DNA from: JAUVHV01 sp964523875
Lineage (GTDB): Bacteria > Omnitrophota > Gorgyraeia > JABMRG01
Length of the DNA stretch: 59,351 bases
Direction of reading: 5' to 3'
Assembly: GCA_964523875.1 (NCBI GenBank)
Contig: CAZGAS010000004.1
Location: forward strand, 1 to 59,351
Notes under the pieces: generated by a model
Seen by the model: the letters and a program-made list of their open reading frames with translations, nothing else
Told to the model about the DNA's origin: nothing
The model's database searches: none
Made by a program: the position numbers and the translations under genes
Shown: positions 23,401 to 35,400 of the stretch, piece after piece
Layout: every line of letters starts with the position of its first letter
Position numbering within the stretch: the stretch's first letter is position 1

Positions 23401-26400
23401 CAAGGACAATAAGATTTCTTATGCTCGCCTTTGTGCTATTTATCATCGTTTTTCTAATGTCTGAGTTGGTTGCCAATAAATTATCTACTGATTCAGCATA
23501 TCTTATAATATTATCTTCAAAGCCCTGGCTTACCTTATCACCATATTCTTTTTTAGCTCTATCTACTCTTTGCTGCACAAAAGCTTTTACTTTGCCTGAA
23601 TAACCTTTAGGCAATCTTGCACCATCATCGAGAACACCTTCATACTCCTCTATACTCAAGAACGAGCTAAAGAGCGTATTCGCCTGATCACCAATAGGAG
23701 GAGTGATACCATAACCTGCCTGTCTTAGAGCTTCTACAATCGTATAGGTACTTCCACCATCATCAATGTTGTTCAAGAGTGCATATAACAAGAATTCCTG
23801 GGTTGTCTTTCCATCTCTTATATCTTTAAGTATCCTGGCAATGAGCCTTGCGCCGCTTCCGCCGCTAAATATTGTAACTGAAGGGCTCTCCTGTGAAGAA
23901 GGTGCCCTTGGAGGATTACTCTTCATTATTTCATCATATATCTTGCGTAATGCACCTTCCAATGATACATAACCAAGGGTCTGTTCTGCCTTGGCTGTTG
24001 CACGGTCTATGGATTCACGCACTCCAGCAAAAGTACCTCTATAGATCTTTATCTTATCTTTACCAGTTGCCTTATCTTTAGCAATGTCATCCATCTCTTT
24101 GTCTGTAGCCTTTACCATACCGTGCGGCTTCTTGGCCTCATCTGCTACATCAGATGGTGAGCGTATCCTTGCAACAAGAGGCTTGTTTGAGAGAGGCGCT
24201 ATGGCATTGTGCCTATGGACCATATCCTGCCATGAATCTGCAAAACCAGAAGCATCCTGTATATCAGCAACCAGGTTGCTCATGCCAGATTCTTCATCCT
24301 TCTTAAGTTCACCTGGTTTTGCCTTTGCTAATTTATCCTTTATAGCCTCTGACTCACTTCCGTATGCTGTAGTTCTTAAGAAAGCAAGTCCGCGCCTGGT
24401 CTCCTGGCCTATAACATTTGTTGCTTTCTGTTCTTCAATAGCCTTAACAGGAGCTCTTCTTAAAGTGCGCATCTTTACTATAAAGTTACGGATATTGTAG
24501 TATGTCTCTTCTTCTTCGCCTTTGTCATTCTTTTTGGGCGCTTGACCATAGAAGTCTTCTCTTGTAGTGCCTTCTCCTCCAAGCAGCCATTGGCTGAATA
24601 CATCCTTAAACCTATCTGCTGAAAGCTGCTTCATCTCAAATAAGAATCTCTCGAACTGATAAGCATATTCATCATCAGCAGAATCTTTTGTAATCACCTT
24701 GCTAATAGCATCTTCTCCCATTGCATGTATAAACTCACAAAGATTATAGAGAAGCTCTGCCTGATTTGCATCTGATGCAGTAGTAAATATCTCGTTATGT
24801 GATGCTATAATAGAGTAGAATTGCTCTTTCTGATTAAGAGTTAAGCGCTGGTTCTGATTAGGAGTTAAACCTGGATAAAGCTGATCTATGAAACCTGAGT
24901 CTACAGGAACGCTTTCTGTGTTAAAACCGAGCATCTCTTGTTTCTGCTCTTCTGTCATTTTAGGATAAAAAGTATCTAGAAAATCTAATTGCTTTCCTGA
25001 TCTGTTGTATCTGTTAACTCCTTCTGCTATTAAAAGTAACCGTAGGTCTGCGCCAAGTTGTTTTGCTTCTGAGGATTTTCTTAAGTTTTCTCCGTCAAAA
25101 TCTACTGGGTGGCCAAGGTTTACCTCGCTATATGGATACTGCAGGTGATATACCATAGCCTCTACTGCAGAGAATAGAAGCTTATTTACATCAAACTTAA
25201 GATCAGGGTCATTTGCCTGCGCTTCTATATTATCTATCTCAATTACAGGAGGAATAAGCCCTGCATCCTTAAACCATTTCTTTACGACATCTTCTTTTAT
25301 GCCTGCTGCTTTTCTATCAAAGCTCTTTATAGGCCTTGAAAGATCTTCATGCTTAGGCGCTACTATAAACTCTTCTACAGCCTCATCCGATATATTACCC
25401 TGTTTATACAGGATAACTGCCTTTAAGAAGCCTGTTATAATACCCCCTGACATGCTCTCTACTATTCTATATCTTCCATCTGCTGAGATAGCGCCTGCTC
25501 TTTCAAGCTCTTTGTAAGTATTATCTACTAGAGCCATAAACTCTTTGTCTGTTGAGGCCTTTTCTGCAAACTTCTGCATAAGAGCCTTAAAGAACCTATT
25601 CTTTGGCGCATCTTCTCTCTTTGTCTTTTCAATAAGTTCTTCCATCACATCGTGAGCAGTGCCCATCTTTGCTCTTGAGAGATGGAATATAATATTCCTT
25701 GACCTGTCAAAAGAACTGCCCTGCATCATCTTCTTTGTAAGCCAATAATTTGCGCCGTCTCTTGCAAGGTATATATTCGTGCGGGTATCATCTATCTGCT
25801 TTACTATATAAGGAAGTAATCTTGTTATTGCTATGAGTCCGTGGTAGAAGGTATATTTACCTTTTGGTTGATAGGCACTCTGTATCGCTTTAATAAGGTA
25901 ATTCTTTCTTGCAAGGAGCATAAACCTTCTTATGCGCGCCTGAAGTGTATCACCTGTTATCTTAGATCCAAGATCATCTATCTTTGTTTGCAGAGAATTT
26001 ACAATCTCTTGCGGAGTTTGTGGAGATACAGGAGGTGTATCATACTGTGAGTTAAGGTTTGTTTCAGCTACTTTTTCACTGCTGTCTGATACTTTTATAG
26101 CAGGAGGTGCTCTATCTGTTTCTATAGTTCCTGTAAGGTAATTATATAAAACAGCGTCGCTCTGCGCAAGGAGCTGGCAATCTGTAAGCACCTCTGAATC
26201 ATCACCTGCAGAGTGTATACCATTTGCGCTTGCTAATATCGTAGTCCTTGCTGCGCCCCATTCAAGACCTTCTTGGAATGTCTTCTTAAGCACGCCGTGC
26301 TGCAGCTCTTCACCAACAAGCGCTCTTAATGTTCCGGGAGGAGACCTGTCTGTATGCGGACTACCAATAAGTAATGCATTTACAAACACCTGCTCACTTA

Positions 26401-29400
26401 CGTTACCTATTGGCTTATTGCCAAGTATCTGTTTCGCTTCAGCTACTGATATGCCATAATCCTTTAATATATCTTTTCTTTCTTTATCGTTCTTTCTTGT
26501 TAAAGCTAAATACTGTGCGTCACTGTTAAGATAGCTCCACAAGAAACCAAGCCCTCTTATTCTTGGTATGCCTTCGTACTCTTCCTCATCATTGTATTTC
26601 TTTAATATAGCTTTAATCCATTTATCAAAGGCATCTCCATCTAAGGCCTCTATAAATCCAATCCCTGCTTTTACATCATTAATATCTATACCTTCGATAT
26701 ATTTTAATTTATCAGTAAGATCTCGTATGCCTGTTTTACCCCAGCGTTCTAATACTTCATTCTTAGATGGAATATATCTCTGGCCTATCTTCACATCGTA
26801 GTGTTTACGAAGACGTTTCAGAATTCTCTCTCTTACAGACCACTCAAGCCCACCAAACTCCCCACCCTTTAAAAGGACAAGTGCTAATTTTGAATCTTGT
26901 CCTGTTTGTATCAAGCTCTTATATAAAATATTTTCTTCAGTAACAATACTGCCTGCAGAAGACATCTTCTGCCCACCTTTTCTATCAATTCCTTGCGGCG
27001 TATCAATGCTAAGGTCTACAGGTCTTCCTGTTATGCTCTCTATCCTGCTCTTTGCTCTTGCTATCCTGGAATCTTGTTCTGCCTGGCGTGGGTGCACAAA
27101 TCTGTTGCCAGAAATACTTATATCATAATCACTATCTTCGCGTGCTGTGCCTCTGGCACGACTTCCATATAAATATCCTGTTCCCAGGCCTTCCTCTTGT
27201 AAGATATTTTGCGTTTCAAATCTCACTCCCTCTCGTTCACGTCTTTGTTCATAGCGTTCTACTGCCCATTCATGTTCTCTTAGTTTTTCACTTATTCTTT
27301 TAGATGTCTGCTGCAAAATGTAATCTCTCTGCTCTGTCTTTCCATCAATCTCTATAAGTGCTGTGACTGCTCTGTGTGACATATAAAAATCGGTATCATG
27401 CATGCATACGCTAAGTGCGCTTATTGCTTCTTTAGCATCAGGACCAATATTGCCGAGAGCTTCTGCAGCAGCTTTGCGGACATCTGATTCATCATTTTCA
27501 AGCGCTTTGATTAAGGCTGGAACTGCTTCTTTAGCATCAGGACCAATATTGCCGAGAGCTTTTGCGGCCCCTTCGCGGGCGATTCTTATTTTATCTTTAT
27601 CTTCAAGAGTTTTGATGAGGAATGCAATTGCTGGTCTACCGATTTTGCCAAGGGCTTTTACGCTATAAAACACATATTCATCATTTTCAAGCGTTTTGGT
27701 TAAGGCTGGGACTGCTTCTTTGGCAGCAGGGCCGATATCGCCAAGGGCTTCTGCAGCAGCTGTGCGGGCGATTCTTATTTTATCTTTATCTTCAAGAGTT
27801 TTGATGAGGAATGCAATTNNNNNNNNNNNNNNNNNNNNNNNNNNNNNNNNNNNNNNNNNNNNNNNNNNNNNNNNNNNNNNNNNNNNNNNNNNNNNNNNNN
27901 NNNNNNNNNNNNNNNNNNGCGTTTTGGTTAAGGCTGGGACTGCTTCTTTGGCAGCAGGGCCGATATCGCCAAGAGCTTTTGCAGCAGCTTCGTGGGCAAA
28001 TCCAGATACGTTTTTATCTTCGAGGTCATTTATATATCGCCTTACTTTAAGTTCTGTTGTAAGAGCACCTAGCATTTCAAGGGATGCTGTGGCAGTATCG
28101 CGGACCGATAAGTCTTCGTCATCTAGATCATTTATATATCGCCTTACTTTAAGTTCTGTTGTAAGAGCACCGAGTTTTTCAAGGGCTTCTGACGCAGCTT
28201 CGCGGACATCAGAGTCTTTATCTTCGAGTGCTTTGACAAGTAACGGAACTGCTTGCTTGCCTAGTGCTACAAGATATGTGTTTATAGACGCGCGCTTCCA
28301 ACCTTCCTCTTCTCCTAAAAAGTTTGTCAGTACATATTTTGCGGCATTCCATCTAATAGGATGAATAATCGGATATAGCTTTTCTACAATTTTTGCTGCT
28401 GTACCAGCAGAAGATGCCTTTACGACACCTGGGCTCTTACCCTCCCAACTTAAGCTGACATTATTTCTTCCCTGGCTCTTAGCCTCAACAACTTCTTTGC
28501 CAGCCCCTTCAACAACACCAGCAATGCTACTATCAGCAGCACCTATTGATATTGTAAATGCGGGCACTGTATGGCTGAAGGATCCTTTAAGCTGTATACC
28601 TTGCTTTGCAAGCTGCGTATTCCATGCCTGCAGTTGTCTCTGCCATGCATCTTCTGGAAGTTCATTCTCATTGACATCAAAGAGAATAGTCGATGTATCG
28701 CCTTCTCTCTTTAATCTTGAGGCAAGAACATCCTCAATTATCTTAAGATATCTCTCATTGATACCTTTAAGCCCTGTTATCTCAGCTACGCCTATGCGGT
28801 TATATGTTCTTGCTGTAACCTCTGTTCGTATATGATTAAGGATATTTGCTGCCATATCCTTATCTACAGCAGAACCATCTTTTGTGCTTATTAATATAAA
28901 TGATTCATCACCGCCGCGCCTTATCTGCTCTATGTTTATATTGTTGTATCTGCTATCATCAGATATGTCGCGCTTGATATCGTTTACTACTATTCTTACC
29001 TTACCGCCAAGCTGGTGTTCTCTACCATATGCTGTATGGTATCTTGTAAGATAGTCTATATCGAACTGAGCAAGTACAAACTCCTTGCCTTCTTCTACAA
29101 GCTTATCTATCTTTGCTTCTCCTTCACTCCATGGAACTACGCGCTCTTTGCGTGTCATAAGAGACAGGTTCTCAGTAGAAGCTTCTACTGGCTCTGATAT
29201 CTTCTGTGTCTCTTTCTGTTGGACCTTATCAAGCGAGAATACTGGCATCTTTATACCGGAAACAGAGGCAAGATTATCTTCTCCCCTTACAATCAGAAGA
29301 TCTGCGCCAGAGATAGCATCTGCTGTCTCCTCTGAGACTGTTCTTAGATCTATGCCGAATGTTGCAGGACCATTCTCTGCTACTATAAATCTTCCATTTA

Positions 29401-32400
29401 AATGATACTCTCTTAGTTCTTGAAGCGGATGAGAGGTAGGTATTTCATCTAAGCTTGCTAAGAACTCTTTTTTCTTATCGGCTTCTGCTACATTCTTTTC
29501 TATAAATGCTCTTAATGTTTCTATACCTTCTGATTCAATGCCAATAGCTATATTGCTAAGCTCATCCTTAAATGCTTCTTCTATGTCTGACTTTATATAG
29601 ATAAGTTCACTTAGCTGCCTTAGCAGCTCTTTTTTCTGGGTATCGTCTTTTATGTTACCATTGATAAATTTCTCTAAATCAGCTATACCGCCTGAAGATG
29701 CTATATCTATCTTATCAAGCTCTTCAAGTTCTTTAGCTTTATCCTTAGCTAATGCTTCTCCTACATTTTGCTTTATATCACTTGCTATTTCCAAGTGCTC
29801 TAGCAGTTTAGGTTCTTTTAGCTGCCTTAGCAGCTCTTTTTTCTGGGTATCGTCTTTTATGTTATCACTGATAAATTTCTCTAAAACAGCTATGCCGCCT
29901 GAAGATGCTATATCTATCTTATTAAGCTCTTCAAGTTCTTTAGCTTTATCCTTAGCTAATGCTTCTCCTACATTTTGATTTATATCACTTGCTATTCCGC
30001 GTACTCTTTCCAAGCGCTTTAGCAGTTTAGCTTTTTGAGCATCATCTGTCATGTGCTTCATTATTAATGCTTGCAATCTATCGATAGCATCCGGGGATTC
30101 TATTGTGATGCTCTTGAGTTCCTTAAGCTTATCCTCTCTGTGCTTCTTAACAGTGCCGTCTACTTTTGACTTAATACGTTTGAAGATGGCCAGGCGTAAG
30201 GTCTCTAAATTTACAAGCAGGTTCTCTATATCAGCAGATGATATGTTTTTAGATACGCGGCTTGATTTTGCTATAGCGCGTATGGTAAGGTCTGGGTTAT
30301 CTTTTAGAAGTTTCTGTATAAGCAGAAGGTCATTTATACCAGTAACATTATCACCCAATAGTACTGTTACCTTTTTGGCATTCGTGATATCTGGAATATC
30401 TATAGCAGGTATATCGTTTGCTCTAAGAGCTGCTGCATTATCTTCTCTTGTCTGTTCTGCTATCTCCTTGTTCTTTTTCTCTCTTACTGCCTTATCCATG
30501 CCCATTATGGCTATCTCCATTGCACGATAAGAGAGTGTCATAAGTTCCTGAGCTGTGAGATCCTTTTGCAGCTCATGGTTAAGATATAGAGGTGACCAGG
30601 TTCTTACCTGATTAATAAACTCCTTTATAGCTTTTACTATATTTTTATCCTTTATGCCGCGTGTTTTAAGTTCAGTATCTATTATTTCCTCTATTCTCTG
30701 ATTCAATGCATCTGCATCATCTATCTGCATTCCTGGCTGATAATTATCTGGAAGATATCTTGCTGCAAAAATCTTTGCTCTTTGGCCAGGTTCAAAACCT
30801 TTATCATCTGCTTTATCTATCTTTTCTATGCGGCCAAGTAAGATATCTACTGCATCTCTCTCTGCCTTAAGAAGTGTTCTTCCTTTTGGAACAGACACAG
30901 TTACTGGCCCTGCTGATACTTGCTGTTTTGCTGCACCAACTGTATAGCCTGCTGTTGCCTTCTGTGGTGCTGCTGCTGGGGCGCCTTGAGGAGCTTTTGC
31001 TGCACCTGCTACATAGCCTGTTGCAGGTTTTGCTGAAGCTGCTGCTGGAGCATCTTGAGGGGCTTTTGCTGCACCTGCTGCATAGCCTGTAGCTGCTTTT
31101 TGAGGCGCTACTGCACCAGGAGCACCCATTACTGTTACCTCACTCTTACCAACTACCTCTAAGAGACCTCTGCTCTTTAATGTGCCTATTATGTTCTGTG
31201 AATTCTTTTCCTTTGATATCTTTTTAGTGCGCAGCTGCGTAACGTTCTGCTCCTCTTTTCTGAGTGTCTTTGTATTCTCTGCTTCTAATAATATATCTTC
31301 TATGTTTATGCCGCTATCTTCTATAAACTTATAGGCACCTATGGACTTTAACATGACTGTGGTCTCTTCTATGCTTTGTGAGCGTTCATAAAGATCAAGC
31401 ACAAGCGCCTCTATGCCAAATGTCTCTTTTGAAGCAACGCCCTGTGCTGCTCCTTGCTGAGCAGGTTGAGCCTGAGCGCCAGCTCCATAGCCGGGGGCAC
31501 TCTGTGCGCCTGCAGAAGATGCCTTTGCTCCTGCATAACCTGCCTTTGCTGGGCCTTGCTGTGTGCCAGCAGTCTGTGCTGTTGCTTGAGAAGATGAATC
31601 TTTCCATTCCTGCCATTCTCTCATGGCAGCATATTGGTCCGGACTATTAAAGAAAGTATTTAGTATATTATTTATGCGTTCATCTGGCTTAAAGCCCATA
31701 TCCTTATACTGCTGCGTGAACCTCATCATGCGGAATATTATTCTAAATCCTAAATCACTGTTTATATCCTTTGTAAAATTAAAGCGTAACCTGCGGCTAT
31801 TAATATCATCAAGAGCATTATACTGATCAAAGATCATATATTTTCCGTCTTTGTCTTTTCCAACTGCGAGACGGTTTATGGTAAGCTCTGGTATCTCCTC
31901 AAAGACCTCTTCGTTTCCAGGCGCTGCATAAACAATGCCATCCTCATCCACTACACCAGCAAACTGTATAAGCTGGCCTTTAAACATAGCCATATTGGTT
32001 CTTATGTCTGCTTCATCACCTTCTAAGAATTCAGCACCTTTCTTTTTAAGAAGATCTTGAGCAGTTCCAAGCAATGCCTCTCTCTTTAATTGATGCAATA
32101 GGTAGTCAAATAGAGCAGCTACTATTATGTTATCTTCTGTTATGCCATTTTGGTTATTTATGCCGTCTATTACAGAATTTCTGAAGTGCTGGGCGAGCCT
32201 GTTCTTGAAGTTCTCATCTGTCTTAAGCCTTGTGACAAGCTCATTTATAAAATGTTTATAAGCAGAATCTCTTGGAGAGATATTTAAAACTGCAGTTCGT
32301 AACTCTTGTATTGTTTGAGACAATTCTATTGTTTCTTCAGGTGGTGCGTTTGGCCCGAAAAATATCTCAGCGATCTTTTCCTTTATAGAATCTTCCTGTT

Positions 32401-35400
32401 TCTGGCTTAGCTCTGCTCTTACAAGAATGTCTATCTCTTCTGTGTCATCTTCTCTGTCAAGCCTCTCATTCCTAACAGCGCCACCGAATACAACAGCATT
32501 AATCGAATCTGCAGAATCGATAAAGTCTTTTAGCTTACCATCTTTAAGATCTTTAGAAATTCCATGTTGCAATCTCCACTGCCTCTTTGAAAGAAGATTA
32601 TCATCTGTAATACCTTTTGCTACTCTCTCTATCTCTTTTGCTAAGATCTCATTCTTTAAAGCATCTTTATCAGGCATATTTTCTTTCTTTGCATCATCCA
32701 TAAATGATTCATCATTAACTGATCTTATCCTGTCTATGGACGACCTTGTAGCTCTATGCGTAAATCTCAATGCCTTCTGAAGCGTGCTCTTTTGGGAAGC
32801 TTTTGATAATGGTTTCTTAGGATTCCTCAGATGCCATATAAATGCAAAGGAGCCAACAGCTACTGCAATACCTGAAAGCAGATAAAGAACAGGAACAAAC
32901 ATAAACGTTGCTCCAGTTACTGTCAGTATAGTAATGCCTGCTATACCTGCTACTACTGAAGCAAGGCTTGTCCATCTGTCTCCAGTAAGTACCGATAAGA
33001 ACAGGATATTACCAAATATATATGCACCCTGTATAATCCTCGCTGCCAGAGGAAGCAGCATTATCATGATAGCAGCTAGCATATAGACAATTGTCGCGCT
33101 GCTGAAAAACATAAGAGCCACGCTGGCAGCAGCTAAACCGACCTTGACAAAATAAGTTTTTCTTCCTTCTCTTGCAGGTAACTTTATAGAGTCTGCTAAG
33201 GTATTGATAATACCTTCTTTGTAGCTCTTTGCAGGTTTCCACTTATAAGAAGGTAGGTCTTTCTTATAGCCAAGCCATTCTTTGAAATCCTTTTTATACA
33301 AACGCCACCATGTCTTCCATCCAACCTGAGCTGGTGTTGATCCTGAGCTCGTCAAAAACGGCGTCATGCCACGAAAATATGCAGCAAGTATTACAAGCGC
33401 TGAGAATGCTACAGCAGGCGCCCACCATATAGAAAGGCCTGTAATGCCAAGAAGCGTCCAGAAGATAGAGCGATTTATCTGCTTGCTGAAAGGACCGTAT
33501 GAATCTATAAAGCTAAGATGCTTTGTTCCCCATTCTTTAGCAGTTGTAATAAACTTAGAAAGGCCCTGAAAACCATCTATAACAGATTTTCCGTAAATTG
33601 GCACATAAGCAAAATATATTAGGGCAAGAGCGCCCGCAATTTTCAAGAAGCCTAACAAGCCGTCTTTCCTGCCTAACTCAAGCATTATCTGGTAAAGCCC
33701 TGGTATCATTATAGCTAATGAGAAATAGAACATTATAATACCGAAGAAAGCAGCAAATGGGAAGCCTATAAAACCGCTTAATCCAAGAACAGGTATTATA
33801 AGTAAAGCAAGAGGCACTATAAGCGTGACAAGGGGTTTACGCGTAAAGAATGCGAGTGTTATTGCGTGAATATTCTTCTGTTCCTTTGTCAGGTACGGAC
33901 TGTCCATAAGGCGCTTAGATAGCCTTGATACATTAAGCTGTGCAGCACCAGATGCAAATTTTGAATATGCCACGGCCATCTCATGGAACGTCATAGGGCG
34001 CGCCTTTCCTACCTGTAAGAATTCTACATGCGATGTATGGCCGCCTTCTATCCACTCCTTCATCGCTGCTGCAAGATCTTCGCTGGTAAGGTCATATATT
34101 ATGATACTGTGGTCTCTTATTGAACGCATATCTATCATGGCCGGATGGCCGTACATGCCTTCTACTCCGGTCATGCTTAAACTTCTCTGCCCTGATGTTG
34201 TCCAGGTCCTGTCAACATAGGCAAGCATCTTTGCCTTCCAACCAAGGTTCTTTGTATATATAAATTCTGGGAATGTAAGGAACCTGAGATTAGTATCATC
34301 ATTAAACATCGCCAATGCAAGGGGCATTTTTATGCCATCTTCAAATCGTAAATATGAGTTTGCATCTAATGCAAACATTATGTCTGTCCTGATAAACTTG
34401 CTGAAGTTGTTCTGGTTAGCGCCCTTACCAGCATTAATAGGCCTTCCCATTATCGGTGTGCTCTCTTTATAATCATTAAGATCAACAGTCTCTGGATCTA
34501 CGCCATTCTCCCTTGCTCTTATATGGTATGCACGCGGGCCGTTGCCTTCTGTTCCATCATAATCCATATAACATATCTCGAATTTAGGGAACTTCTTTAA
34601 TAATTCTTCAAGGTCGGCCCTGTTCTTTTTGATATTTTCAGCAGGCAACAGATATTCCTGGTAGCTTAGCAAAGCCTGGTATTTTTGATCAACCATATGT
34701 TCAATAAATTTGCCATATTCTGTTTCACCCTCTTTGTCCATCCTGCCAAGGGTCTTTGCATCTCCTTCAGGGAAATATATCTCTGCTAAGAGCTCAAACG
34801 CTTTTCGGCCGTTCATAAGGCCTTTTATGCTTCTATACAAAGGCTGGAATCTTGAATTTGCCCAATCTTCTATCATATCTTTGATTTCAGACTGGACTGC
34901 CGGAGTTGCAGGGTCTTCTGGTATGACCATCTGATCCATGCCGCTCAGGCCTTTCATATTCTTTTCAATAAACTCGCTTATCTCGTTTCCATAAGACGTA
35001 TCTTCATATTTCTCTTTCATCCTTCTGCATAAATTATCCCACTCCTGCTGATATGCAGATATTAAGAAGCAGAGCCTGGTAATGCTTGTATTTTCAATTG
35101 TATTTAAACTATTGGGATCATCTTTACCGCCAAGATTATATATAGTCTTCTCTTTCCCTGCAGGGATATTAGGACATACGCTCTTCGTCGCATCCCATTC
35201 AGGTGAGTATGGTATATACTGGAGGAAACCATTTAAGAATGAGAGTATTCGTTCTGTGCCATCTTCTGATTTCTGCTGTTTCGTAAACCCTTCTGTAATA
35301 CCACCCTCCTCTTTCATCTCATCAAGTATTTCTTTCGATACATCGAGCTGGTCCTCTTCGTTTATAGCATCAAGTGCAGCAGCCCAGACCTTCTTCCACA

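Noticed and set aside
27696..28364. Long plus-strand open frame across the N gap
   Set aside because: Antisense shadow of the HEAT repeats; the frame is kept open by the repeat periodicity and the N run.
161..31519. SSAG sites as DNA-level repeats or attachment sites
   Set aside because: Nucleotide sequences differ at synonymous positions in nearly every copy, so the conservation is at peptide level.
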